From the NCBI GenBank assembly GCA_907163375.1, contig CAJQUW010008619.1, positions 1 to 64,000 on the forward strand: a stretch of DNA of 64,000 nucleotides. Reading direction: 5' to 3'. This DNA is from Prostheceraeus crozeri. Lineage: Eukaryota > Platyhelminthes > Polycladida > Euryleptidae. The position numbers and the translations under genes were made by a program. Shown here one piece after another: positions 11,182 to 22,975 of the stretch. Numbering within the stretch: the stretch's first letter is position 1; each line of letters begins with the position of its first letter. The notes beneath the pieces are model-generated. The model ran no database searches, was not told the origin of the DNA, and saw only the letters and a program-made list of their open reading frames with translations.

Positions 11182-11615
11182 AATTATTGCGCATCTGTGA
11201 GCACTGATCGTTCAAGATGCTGCACGGAAGCGAATTCCTAACCGATGAGGCGATCCGATAGATATAGTCCTTCGCAAAATTATGGGAATGTGACTTTTAG
11301 CGATTTGTCAAAGATAAGCGGTCCAACTGGCCTCTGATTTCGGTGAGGTTCAGAAACAGTCATTGCACAGACTTCTTGAATATCTCTGAATTTCCCAATA
11401 TTATGGTGACTTATTGAAGTGACCCAGAAATTTTACCGGCACTTTTTGAATAGACTTCAATGAATCCTGTTCTAAAATTAGTTCAGCTCATCTGACACCT
11501 TCAAATAGTCGCAAAAGTCACATGTATCAATGGAAATATCAATGAATATATTCCTTAACCCATTTGTGTCCGAATTATTTTTAAAAAAGATATTTCTCTC
11601 GATCTTTTTTCCCAT

Positions 11616-11751
11616 TTCCTTTTGTACCGTCACTAGTGAAGAAGGTCGGACCGCGGACTTCGGTTCGATTCCAGGGCCAGGTGAGTGCGTTCGGGGAATC
11701 AATGGTGTTGGTGTCTTTTATTGACTTAATCGTTGTCTGTTTAGATATTCA
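11616..11751 (+). mobile_element. tRNA-derived SINE, copy 1
   Basis: This copy is homologous throughout to 12213-12370. It keeps a perfect box B (GGTTCGATTCC at about 11660) but has two short deletions that remove box A, so it could not be transcribed by RNA polymerase III. The shared body is GTGCG(T/G)TCGGGGAATCAA followed by GTGTTGGTGTCTTTTATTGA and TTTAGATATTCA. Confidence 0.7.
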
Positions 11752-12212
11752 CTCACAGAATTAGACAGATCGTCCAACATTATCGAGAAAATTTTTGCGC
11801 AATGATCTGAATTCTTCAAATCTGAAGGAATCGTGGCGATCGGAGCATTTTGAAGGAATTCACGGCAATCCGCAAGCGGCGCACGAATATTTTTCCTATC
11901 TCTGCAAAGTATTAAAAATTTCTTTTTGCCCCCTTAGTAGGTTCCTGCATGTGCCATTGCTTTGAATCAGTTTGCACTTCTAGCAAAGTGATATGCTTAA
12001 ACAATCTAGTTATCTAGTTATGTCTGTCTGTAATGTATTCAATATATACACCGACATATCTTTGTTGTCAATCTACTTTGCGACGTAGTTGTATGACATG
12101 TTGATGCGCTATCTCGCTAGGACATGAATGCTGATAATTATGTATTCTGTCAATAAGAATAGGACAATAGGCTGTCGATATCAATTAGAGATGACATCTG
12201 CCTTCACTCGCC
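11752..12212. other. Spacer between the two SINE copies
   Basis: No element or gene was recognised. The sequence is not shared with the flanks of either copy beyond the repeat itself. Confidence 0.5.
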
Positions 12213-12370
12213 TTCCTTTTGTATGGTCAGCGTGGCCTAGTGAAGAAGGTGCGAGGTCGTCTCCACCGCGGACTTAAATTAGATTCCTGGGTCAGGCGAG
12301 TGCGGTCGGGGAATCAAGCGTGTTGGTGTCTTTTATTGATCTAATCGTTGTCATTCTCTTTAGATATTCA
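12213..12370 (+). mobile_element. tRNA-derived SINE, copy 2
   Basis: The head has a box A-like TGGCCTAGTG (about 12231) and a decayed box B (TTAGATTCC). The body matches copy 1. Both copies start at TTCCTTTTGTA and end at TTTAGATATTCA, marking the family's likely limits. There is no poly(A) tail. An old local segmental duplication is the alternative explanation. Confidence 0.7.
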
Positions 12371-13705
12371 ATCTTTTTCCAAACGCAATTTGTGGGCGTT
12401 GTGGGCATCGTACGACTTTGGGAGTGGCACTAATAGAACGGGTTTGATCTTTTTCATTTGGTCACCTTCCTGGTTGCTCTGGTGAAAATGTTGGCTGGCA
12501 GCATCGCTATAAAAGAATCGGGTCGAAAAACAAATTTCACATTGCATCGATAGCTATAACCTCGTCTATTTAATTTATGCATGCTTCTTATGTCATATTT
12601 CAGATTAACAGGCTAACAGGCTAGCCATTTATGGAATTAAATTTAAAAGGCATAGAAAATGGTCAACTCCGAAACTAAATAAAATTATATCAATGATGGC
12701 AATGTAATCACAGACTTCAAATCAGCTTTGACACAGGACATCAATAATCTCATCACACCAACAAATCAAATTATACACGAACTGAACCGGCATAAATTTT
12801 AAACGGGAGCACGAGTCAGGTCGAGCATTTGCATGTTTAATAGTGATGCACCGGATAGTGAATTTTACTGCTTACAGAAGCATGTTGACTGATTGCCAAA
12901 TAAAAATACGAATAAATCCAGAAATTCAACTAATATCAGGACAGCCAACTTCCTCTAGAAGGTAAACTGTAGGAACATTATCATTTTATCTTTGTAGGCA
13001 TCCATAAGACCACAAAATATCAAAGATTCGTCAATAGACACTTAGCAACCAAATCGTGCTTTCAATTGATTGCATGTGACTACAGTAAAGATGAGGAAAA
13101 TCGATATCCTATGAAGACAGAAAGCAAGAAAATGTGGAAATGACTGTAGAGTCTGTCTCTGTGTGTGTTACGAGATTACGGAATTAGTCTATAACCATCC
13201 TCAAGTGCGAGCAAAAAGAAGATAAAAATGAACAACATTTAAACATAAATGTTGATGTCTGTTAAGTATAGAATTCATATGACAATAAGCAGCAATCATA
13301 CATCGGTAGGGCGGTCAAGGAAACCAAAATTGTCTTGAGTTCCTAGATAACTCTTTCGATGTACCTCGCATGATTGCTATTGGTAATTTTATATTTTTTC
13401 TTGAGGACGGTCATCAAGATTGCATAAAGGATTTCCTATGCTTAAATTGTTCAAGTCTGAGGTCATCTCTATCTCTCCATCTTTCTATACTTGAGAACGG
13501 CCATGGATTATAGCCAATATTGAGCTAAATAATTAGAAAAAACATCAAATATGCCTACTTCATGGTTCCAAATCTAGCAAATATGAACTCTCACAAAAAC
13601 AATCACAACCACTGTAGTCTATGCTGATGGGCATGGTGGTTCATGGTTGATATTCTCAACTGAGGACGCGTATATTTTGACAGGCACAGACCCTTCGCCT
13701 TTGGC
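12371..13705. other. Unassigned DNA with scattered CTTGAG-ACGG words
   Basis: Similar words (CTTGAGGACGGTCAT, CTTGAGAACGGCCAT and a diverged reverse copy) occur near 13190, 13400 and 13490. They hint at a decayed repeat, but no ends could be set. Confidence 0.4.
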
Positions 13706-14788
13706 TTGGATTTTGGTCATCAAATTAGGTTTCCTAAATGCAAGTGTGCAAAAGCAGATGCAATCTCGTCGGAAACCAGAGAAGGCTTGCCTTGGGAAGT
13801 TCTCTTTGCTGACGACTTGGTGATCATGGCAAGGAGCGAGGCGGAACTCATGGAGAAAGTTGTGAAGTGGAAGACATGTTTGGAGGCGAAGGGTCTGAAG
13901 GTGAACAGCGAAAAGACGAAGATGATGATATCTTCAGATGGAGCAGGCAATACAGATCGATCGGGAATCTATCCATGTGGTGTGTGTAACAAAGGAGTTG
14001 GTGCAAATTCCATAAGATGCACGGACTGCGGTAGGTGGATACACAAGAGATGTAGTGGCGTGAAAGGACGCATAACATCAGCTACCGCAAGGGGATTTGC
14101 ATGCAAAGGATGTAAAGGTGACATATCATCAGCAACGAAGATGGGTGACGGAATAGAAGTGGATGTGGCAGGGCAGCGTTACGAAGTGGTGAACAGGTTC
14201 TGCTATCTTGGGGACATGTTGGATGGCGGCGGTGGTGCGGATGCAGCTGTGTCTACGCGCATACGTTGTGGCTGGAAGCGATTCCACGAGCTGTTACCAT
14301 TCCTGGCTTCAAGAGGGACACCTCTCTGGATGAAGGGGAAGGTTTACGAAGCCTGTGTGAGGAGCAGAATGTTGTACGGCAGTGAGACATGGGCCATGAA
14401 GACAGAAAACAAAATGAAGATGGTAAGAGCCGAAAGAAGAATGGTCAGGTGGCTTTGTGGTGTTTCCATTCGAGATCGAATCTACAGCGAAGAGCTCCTC
14501 CAAAGGCTTGACTTGGTTGGAGTAGAAGAAGCCATGAGAAGAAGGCGACTGCGATGGTATGGCCATGTAGTTCGGAAGCCAGATGAAGATTGGGTAAAGA
14601 AGGTGTGGAAGATCGAAATACCAGGACGGAACATCAGAGGTCGACCTCGTACCACCTGGGAAGAAACTGTTCTTGGGGATTGCAGGAGATTGGGTCTCTG
14701 CGAGGATCTCTGCAAGGATCGTGGAAGATGGAGAACTGCCATCAGAGGAAACCGTCCAACCCAGCCAACGGCGGAAAAGGGACGTTAA
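13706..14788 (+). pseudogene. LINE reverse transcriptase C-terminal half with PHD-like finger
   Basis: The 360-codon frame holds the RT palm motif FADD (residues 34-37, catalytic aspartates 36 and 37) and the following KGLKVNSEKTKMM segment. Next comes a C4HC3 finger (Cys 91, 94, 105, 108, His 113, Cys 116, 133, 136; spacing as in PHD fingers), then YLGDML, the SETWAMK thumb region and an RGRPRTTW C-terminus. The first ~20 residues are flanking DNA read through, and the annotated ATG is not the native start. Endonuclease and RT motifs 1-4 are lost, so it cannot act alone. The frame is unbroken over more than 1 kb, suggesting a young insertion. RTE affinity is inferred from the C-terminus and tail. 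Confidence 0.85.
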
Positions 14789-14803
14789 ACGTATGATGAT
14801 GAC
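13757..14803 (+). mobile_element. RTE-like LINE, 5'-truncated 3' half
   Basis: Recognisable LINE sequence begins at about 13757, just before the RT catalytic motif, and runs through the stop at 14788 to a short ATGATGATG tail (14792-14802). Trinucleotide tails and an RRRLRWYGHV...GRPRTTW C-terminus are typical of RTE-type LINEs. The endonuclease and the first half of the RT are missing. Confidence 0.8.
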
Positions 14804-15269
14804 AAGTGACTGTCTGTGATTCTGCAGGACAGAATGATTCAAACATTGATTGGATTGAATTGGAATCAATTTTTCAAATTGTCAATTAGCCTCAGACCAC
14901 CCTGGAAACGTTGCTTGATGCTCCAATGTTGCGAATTTAGCTGATATGACTCAACAGTATAATTTTTTGTAGATGTCATAAGCCACGATGCTATTAGAAT
15001 CACAATTTCATTGATGTGCAAATTTTCAGCTAGTTGCTGTAGAGATCGCATGGAACTTTGACATTCTCGAGATGTTTACAGATGCAGTTCAGCGAGTTTC
15101 CAAGAATACAAGCGATAGACGAAAGTCATCTTCAAGCAGAGAGTCGGAATCGCCATAATGTGAGGAAACTCGTTGAGGTTCTACCTGACTTCCAGAGCCA
15201 TTCAACAGATCAATAAATATCCTTTTCATGCTATTTTGAGCTTCAATTTTTTACTAAATATTCATACTT
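14804..15269. other. Unassigned DNA
   Basis: A 61-codon minus-strand frame at 14866-15051 is open but matches no family known to me. Confidence 0.5.
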
Positions 15270-15484
15270 GTGGTCTACGTGGCACAACGGTTAAGTGCTT
15301 GACTATGTGATTTTTTGGTTTTGGAGGTCGATCCCCTAAACTCCCACTGGAAGTCGACAGGAAGAGCATCCGGGATAAAAGTACCACAATTCTCCAGCTG
15401 AAAGAACTATGTCAGCCCAAACCCTAGAGTGGGCACTGATCCCAATTAAGTTGACTATGTTGAATATCAATGATGAAGATGATT
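15270..15484 (+). mobile_element. tRNA-derived SINE with ATG-repeat tail
   Basis: The head has a box A (TGGCACAACGG at about 15279) and a box B with one base missing (GGTCGATCCCC). The body contains GGAAGAGCATCCGGGATAAA, and the 3' end is GATGAAGATGATTATG. The ATG-type tail resembles the end of the RTE-like LINE 0.5 kb upstream, fitting SINEs that borrow an RTE tail for mobilisation. The family assignment is from memory of such SINEs. Confidence 0.7.
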
Positions 15485-16451
15485 ATGAATTGTAACATGG
15501 AGTAGAGATGCAGAAGGTAGCGTCAAGTGAACAAAAATGCTAGGATACAGTGACAATTTTACATACGAAAGAGCCGTGAGCAGCAGGTGCTTATGATTCA
15601 TTATTTGAAAATAAGGTTGATACCTCCTGAATAACGAAAATAAGGCCAAAATTTCTCGATATTGTACGTTTATTGCCGACGTTTCGGATGTTCGTCCTTT
15701 GTCTAGCCACAAGAGCAATTCACAAAAGTATGGGAGTATTTTCGCACGTGTTTACTGAGAAGGCTGAAAGACACTCAAGGGATTCGTTATACCGACCTGC
15801 TACATGCAAACATAATTGTTTTACTTAAAATCAAATTGGATCAAATTGCAGCTATTCAAGTATGTTCCCATTTCTCAACTGATGATCCAACTCAATATTT
15901 AGTTATTCCATTAATGCATAAAATCTAATACATGTACATCCAGTATAGTTCGCAAATGCATATTCTTTTTCGAAGATCTTGATTGATGCAAGACTAAGAA
16001 CGGTAAAATGAATTATATAATATATCGAAATAAGTGCTCGCATGATAACTATTATCTAGTGCACCACATAAAGCACCTGTCAATAAATATTCGTCCAGAA
16101 CTCTCCCCCCCCCCGGATTTGAAATCCGTTGCGCACAGACTAGAAAATATGAATTGCATCATAGTTTTTGCTTAAACTGTAGATATTTCGTATTTCCTAT
16201 GGAAAATGATAAATTCTAGAATTTTAGCGGTTTGAATTGACGGCTTTTGTTCTTGCATTCTGAAGTATTGAACCGCAAAAGTAAGGCTGCAGACCGCGTG
16301 CCAAATGAATAAAATCCATGAATTTTACAGCACACACACACCTCTTATCTGCTTGATGATAGAAGTTTTTTACCTTTCAATCAATCCTTCGAAGTGACAC
16401 TTGAAAATCTCATTTTGTGCGATGCGAGGAGCCGACATAAAGAATGAGAAT
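15485..16451. other. Unassigned DNA around a retroelement-end motif
   Basis: Apart from the motif at 15668-15707, nothing was recognised. A C run near 16110 is followed by GGATTTGAAATCCG, a small palindrome. Confidence 0.5.
15668..15707 (-). other. Retroelement-end motif, CTGANGA...GAAACGTCG...AATAAA type
   Basis: Read on the minus strand it gives CTAGACAAA, a small stem (GGAcgaacATCC), GAAACGTCGG and CAATAAACG. This is the best preserved 3' half of the four copies in the window. The CTGANGA part is degenerate. Such modules with hammerhead-like cores are reported for Penelope-like elements. Confidence 0.45.
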
Positions 16452-17078
16452 GTGGGTACTTCTATTCGATCCCCCCACACATTTTTCAAGCTTTCCAAAA
16501 TCATCAAATTTCTCCAAAATTAGTCATATTGGGTTTAGAATAGACTTGATCTGTCACTGACACTAAAACACGACTGAGAAGTCTTACTTGAACCCTGGGA
16601 TGAAGGATTAGTTCCTTGGATACTCAGTTAGAATACAAGGTACAGCTGTGATCATGAACTTCGTGTGATTGTTGCCTACAAACAAAATGACGAGCAGTTG
16701 TCTAATTCTGAGGCTGTAAATGTTCTACAAGTCAGATAAGAGAAGACACTCAACGCTACGCGACGTTAGTAAGACTGCCCGTAGGAGCAAGAGAAGATAA
16801 TTGAAGATGCGAGCAATAGAAGATCATTAACGATGCAACACTTCCGGGTGTCAACAACAGAAATGTGTGGGGGAAAGAATAGAAGTAGTACAAATAAATG
16901 GAAAATAGATAGCTATTTTCGAGATCCACACATCGAACGATCCAAAGACGACTTTTAAATTGAAAATAACGAGTATTGGAAGACCGGTTTCGCTATACAG
17001 TAATACGCTTTGACGATTCCAACATGCACAGACAAAGTCAATAGATCTAGTCATAGGGGAAAGAATAGAAGTACCCTG
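16452..17078. repeat. Inverted-repeat element with GGGTACTTCTATTC ends
   Basis: GGGTACTTCTATTC followed by a run of C (about 16453) has an inverted partner GAATAGAAGTACCC at about 17063-17076. A second inverted copy of the left end, including the CCCCACACATTT part, lies inside at 16859-16890. No target duplication was found, so this may be two overlapping insertions. Confidence 0.45.
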
Positions 17079-18290
17079 CTCTACTTGAGTTTACTCTCTG
17101 AATTGTAGTAGTCAAATTGAAATATGAATATTCTGTGTTATAGTGTAATAACATAACAGAATTCTCTTTTCATAACAATCGTGATGCACCTGCGCCGACG
17201 AAAACGTGGAACTTTGCGCACTTGTCATGCATTCACATTGCCATGGTGTTAACATCGCTGTCAAAGTCAAATGGTTATCCTCAAATTATTATCTGTGTCT
17301 AAACCGACGTTTATGCCTTCAATTGACTGATACATAATCGGGGTTATATATTGACTGATATATATATATATAAGGGAGAATCAAAACTTTAATAGCTACG
17401 AGCAATCTTCCGCGCATACTGCGTGGTGTCTTCGAAAAAGTTCAGGTTGAAGTATCGCATGCATACCCTCTTGCATTGATCCAATAAGCTCATGAATGAT
17501 CAAATCGGGAGAATTCATACTTTAGTTCATTTGGTGCCGTGAATTAAATGCGCATAATATATTCTATTGTCTTCCCAACCAACTGAACAAAACTAAAATA
17601 ACATTCACGACGATCACGAGTGGGAAGAGTGTTTTGACGTCGAAAGTTAAACAATTGCCACAAGGAGCACGCTACAAAGTGAGCTGTCACTTCCATGAAA
17701 ACATCTGCTACACACACAGCTAGTCCGACACAATGCAATGGCAGTGATTGTGGCATTTTTCATCCTCGTGCGCCACTTATGGCGGTTCACTTTGATTTAT
17801 TCTCTGATTATTTACCACGAAAGTCAGTAAGACGATTCTAGTAAATTGAGGCAGCATTGTTGGAGCCTATATACAGCTGAGATCATTGAATGACAGTGAG
17901 GAAGATTCTACAAAGAGTTTGCTCAGCAACTGCTTGCATGAATCTAATACTTTCTCTAACATTATAAACACCGTGCATGTTATTCTCGGTTTAACCCATA
18001 AAGCGCAGCTTGAGTAATTCTGTTTACTGAAAAGCTGTCGTGCGTATACCCAGATGATGTGTAATTCAGGGGAAATATATACGAGGCTTGAAGAAAAGCA
18101 TAGAAGATGAAGTTGACCGATCACTCCGTAGAGACCACCCAAAGAAGACATTGGAAGAAATGTGTCAATTCCACGATTCGAATTAAAGGGAGTAAAATCA
18201 AATACCTTTGATTTTCACTTATTTTGATACTGTTTATTGGCAAAATTCTGCTTGTTAAATCAAATATGCAGATGATCTGATTTGTCAGTG
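17079..18290. other. Unassigned AT-rich DNA
   Basis: An AT dinucleotide run lies at about 17367-17382. No gene or mobile element was recognised. Confidence 0.55.
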
Positions 18291-18298
18291 TATCTACT

Positions 18299-20156
18299 CA
18301 TGGACCGCGGAAGTGGGGGGGGGGCAGGGGAGGCCACCCCTAGAAAAATTTGCCGGGGCCACATGTGTATTTGCCCCCCCCTCAAATTTGAGTTGCTAAA
18401 ATATTCATCTTAATGATCATTTGCAATCTAATTCTCTATTATCCATCAAATAAGTACTAAGTCGGGAGATGAAACGATTCCCACTTGAATTAACAGATCT
18501 TCTCCTCCTCATCAACTCTGCGAACTCTGACGCAAAAAAGTCGACAAAGTGCTTTCAAATCCGTGCGACCCATGGACCGTCTACCCACATGTGTAGTGGT
18601 TTACTAATTGGAATGCTTACAACATGTGCTAGCTATTCGATTCGCTCTCGAAGGTATCTTATATGTCGGTGGCAAACTTATGTATCAAAGGATAGACAAG
18701 TGGTTCTCAACATTGCATGGTCTGTGGCCCCCTTCCCAGCCATTCGACTTTCCGTGGCCCTCTGCTAATGTCTGATAGCAATTCATTTCCCATTCAACTT
18801 CTTTGTTGCTACTTTCTCCAAGTTTCTTCAACCCTTACGATTACATAAATTTACTTAAATTGTGCCGGTATTCTGAACAAGCTGGAGTTGAAGCAAATAA
18901 TCATCTTCCAAGTACGAGTTTGATTTGTTTCTGGCTTCATTATTGATTACAGCAATTGATTTGTAGTAGATAAATAGCAAAATAGTTGTGCTCAATTAAA
19001 AATAACCAACACTATGGTGAATTAAGCACAATAAATCAAATACACGGTAAAAAAACATCGACCAGAGATTCAGTGTGACATCTTTTCTTGCCTTATTAGC
19101 ACGAATTTTCGATGCTCGGTTATGTACTCGAAGCAGAAAAATGCGTTGCAAAGCAAAAGTTTCTAATTGTTTTTTTCCCAATGATGCTCAAGCAACATCC
19201 TTATTCCATTTATATTAGTGTCCCATGCGATTCTCTGACGGGAAGTAGCCAAACCTGGCAATTATCCATGCTAATAAACACAACAACTGTATGTGCTCTT
19301 CTTGTGGCTCCCAGCCAATGGTCTCGTGGCTCATTAAGGGGGTCATGGGCTCCCGGTTGAGAACCACTGGGATAGGCCATGGTTGACTTCTATTGTGTCG
19401 TGCACATATAACAGATTTCGTTAAACGCTCAGCGGATTTTCTGCACTTTGACTTGAATTCACGGTAAGTAAAATTCATTATGAAATGATGAAATTAGTGT
19501 CTTCACACTCAAGATCGGTGGTATAATGCGGTATAGGGCAGTCCCATCAGCGGTTCCAGAAGCCTAGTCGCTGTGTGGTTCCTGGAAGCAGTTACGACTA
19601 AACTTCCAAGACAGATGAACGACGACAAGTGTTCTCTTCCAAGCGCGTGTGTACTTTTTTCGTGCGAAATATAAGGTTATACGCAAACAAACACTTGTTT
19701 ATAATAATCACAATCAGTATGAGATTATATTCAAAGCCCTACACTAGCACTTATTATTGAAATTTTGAATAGGCTGTTTTTTTTGTTCTTTCATTTCATT
19801 TAACATGGAAATAAAGTATAATGATGTAGTAGAAAAGTGCGATATCTCTAAAATTTATACAATGAATTGATTTTTTTAAGATGATCGATGAACTACAGTA
19901 ATTTCAAGACAGAAAATTCTGTGTCTGTGATTTATTTATACTGTCTGTGATTTTTTTTCATGATTATACTTTGCACTATGACCATGAATCAGAGAAAATA
20001 AATAAAGATAATGATGTAGATCAATGATGCTTACATTGTGATTGCGAAAAATGCAAATAAACAGCATCTTTTATGTCTATACAATCTTATTGTGATAAAG
20101 CATTACACAAAATTTATGGCCCCCCGCCCTCGTGAAAAATTGCTCCGCGGGCCCTG
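18299..20156. mobile_element. hAT-like transposon (outer), carrying a nested hAT
   Basis: The left end is CATGGACCGCGGA and the right end, inverted, is CAGGGCCCGCGGA. Both are followed by G-rich subterminal tracts. Flanking 8-mers TATCTACT (18291-18298) and TATTTACT (20157-20164) match at 7 of 8 bases, the 8-bp duplication expected for hAT. Without the nested copy it is about 1.18 kb. No transposase domain was found, so it is non-autonomous or highly decayed. Confidence 0.8.
18698..19369. mobile_element. hAT transposon (inner), nested in the outer hAT
   Basis: The ends are AAGTGGTTCTCAAC (left) and, inverted, CAGTGGTTCTCAAC (right), the classic hAT terminus with one substitution. The 8-bp duplication is GGATAGAC (18690-18697) and GGATAGGC (19370-19377), 7 of 8 identical. 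The 672-bp interior has no transposase. Because it interrupts the outer element, it is the younger insertion. Confidence 0.88.
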
Positions 20157-20164
20157 TATTTACT

Positions 20165-22502
20165 GCAATACATAACAGAACTCAACATCAATTACTCAAC
20201 TCGATATATATGGAAACTCATCGAGGAAATCGAAGATGATTGAATTACTGATTATTTTCTGAAGCAGTTCCAAATATGCATGCGTGTCACGCTCAACCAG
20301 CAGTCGTTGCTGACGCCGACCTTACATAATTGTTCATTTGAATTATCGAGCGAATCTCTTCTCATTTGTCACACATTAACGTCAAGGATAATTAGGTAAT
20401 TAATTTATAGAAAAACTTTCACTCCTGATTGAGTATTGGCCTTTTATTTTGAGATTAAATCAAATAAACGAAATCTCTTCTCCAACTTACAAATACGAGA
20501 ACAACACTGACTAGGATTTTTATTGTCTCGTGTCATGGTTTCCCAACAGTAAATGACAAATTTATTCTTGACGGCTGGAACATGCAAGAAATAATTAACA
20601 AATATTTCAGTTACCACGCCAGAATGTTTACAAATAATATTCTAATCAAACCCAAAATATGGATAAAACTGTTCACATAAATTTTGCGATTTCTACAAAT
20701 TCACAGTCAATTCTCCACGCTTTGGTAGTTCTGTATCGCATTGTTCATAGACACTCCTGACCATTCCAAGCCATGGTGAAGTCGAAGAGAAACAATGAAA
20801 TTTTCTAGCATCCCATAGACCCTAAGATATCTATGTTAATATCCTATGCATGCACCCTCTAGTTCTATGTTGTATCATGTGGTTGTATAACAGAAATGCT
20901 TGGACTTGATATAGAACAATTATTTATCTCTATGATTATTGACAACCTATCATTTTATCTGTCCTGTAAAGCAGATTATTACCCACACAAGAGATATGGA
21001 TTTCTCCAGTGCAACGGAAGGCGCATCATTAATGAATGACGTTTGTCCAACTTCAATAAATGAAGCATCAATAGATATTTATGCATGTAGGCAAGTCTCA
21101 TTTGATTTCACATACTCTTGGATGTGCATAACGTTTGATGGGCATGAAATGGTACATTAATGCACTCCAATATCAGGCAGAAATGCATTTCAAACTGATT
21201 TCAGTAATTTCCATGACCTCCAAAGACATCGAGAGTGACATACAATATATTTTTATTATTGGAATATGTATTTGTTGTATACTTTTGATAGCAATAAGGT
21301 GCACACGTATCACCATTCTTTGGGTGGACACACATTACAACATTATAAAGCATCGTCCCCAATCAAGAACGTTGTCACATTTAAAGCACAAAACTACCGC
21401 TGAAATCCTGAATTCCATAACAAGATTGCGCACAAAATGAAATCAGATAGGATTTCATGCAATGTTTTATTCAGCTCGTGCATGCGTAGGCAAATATATT
21501 GTGTATAGCTCACAATGTGATATCTGTGATATTCGAAGCAAGAACCGAGAGATGCTATATATATATATACTGTATGACATTGCGTAATTGGTGTATGTGC
21601 GAAGAACTGCAATGACATCTCATACCACAAATTGTCTAATGGCAATGTGCAAGAACCACTTTTCCAATGCATTGATCAAAATGCAAAGAACTGCGATATC
21701 ATGCAGGAAACTCTTGATTATCTCAGGCAAATAACTAGTGCTATCTCTATTGAAAAACATACTTTGACGTATTAGGAGATAATGTGCAATCTGTGGAAGT
21801 GTAAATTATTTCGAATACTTGCACTACATAATGGGCAGTTACGCGGAATTCCTCTGGGTACGATGATTACTCAATTATGTTACTTCAGAGCTTCTTTCGA
21901 GCATTTACTGGTCATTGCACTTAAATCACGGATGTTTGTTTAAATAAACACGCCATCGGCTCGTACTTTCAAACTACAGATATCTGTGAGTGTCAACCAA
22001 CAGTGAATTTGAATTAGCTGTGAAAAGCATTGTATAAAATAGGCCTTTCAGCAGGATTTTACAAATCGTCTATTTCTACTTAAACTTAATTGAAATAGTG
22101 AAATAAAATTCCTGTCTTGGCCATTAGCCAATTTCATCATTCGAGAAGCGATCGACAAGACGTGTGATGAATTTCAATAAAAGCAATTTATCTCTCAAAT
22201 ATTCAATGCTAAGTGTGAGAAGAGAAAGAGATCTGATTTGTGTGAGAATTGAAGCCCATAGCGGGGTAATTTGAGGGCACCTCAAACATGAGGTCCAAGA
22301 ATCTTATCGATATTTTATTGTGCGTTCGCAGGTAATCATCTCATAGCCGGACAACATATGACTGGTCTTACATAAACAATTAAGCTGATTCATGTCTTAC
22401 GATGTATTCACATGTTGCTGATATAGTGTGAATTCAGAAATGTAGAAAACAAGATGAAGCTCCCCAAGGCAGTCGATCTCACAAGGAATAATGACACATG
22501 GT
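20165..22502. other. Unassigned AT-rich DNA
   Basis: It includes an AT dinucleotide run at about 21554-21570. Several open frames of 60-100 codons lack family resemblance, and no repeat ends were seen. Confidence 0.55.
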
Positions 22503-22975
22503 TAGCGTAGCTGGTACCTGAACGGTGGCCAGTCTCACAAGGCTATGGGTAGAAAACGCTCAAGTAAAAGAGGTGGCACCTCTCCACAATGCGGCCAGTT
22601 TCGCATAGTTGTGGTTAGTAAGCCCAAGTGAAAGCGGTGCATATTCTCTGAAGGCGGCCAGTCTCACAAGACCTCAAGTGAGAGTGGTGGTGCCTCCTCT
22701 GCAGGCGGCCAGTCTCACAAGGTTGTGATTAGTAAGCCCTGAAGGGAGAGCGGTGGCACCTCCTCATAAGGTCTCACTAGGTTGTGGTTAGTAAGCCCTC
22801 AAGTGAGAGCGGTGGCACCCCCTCAGCAGGTGGCCAGTCTCACAGGACCTCAAGTAAGAGCGGTGGAACCTCCTCAGCAGGCGACCACTCACAAGGTTGT
22901 GGTTAGTAAGCCCTCAAGGGAGAGCGGTGGCACCTCCTCAGCAGGTGGCCACTCACAAGGCTATGGTTAGCAATA
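22503..22975 (+). repeat. Degenerate 66-bp tandem repeat, about 8 units
   Basis: The unit core is GGCCAGTCTCACAAGG, then TTGTGGTTAGTAAGCCCTCA, then AGTGAGAGCGGTGGCACCTC and CTCAGCAGG. Several units lack the middle block and are about 20 bp shorter. A 62-codon open frame across it is only repeat sequence. It is GC-richer than its surroundings. Confidence 0.9.
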
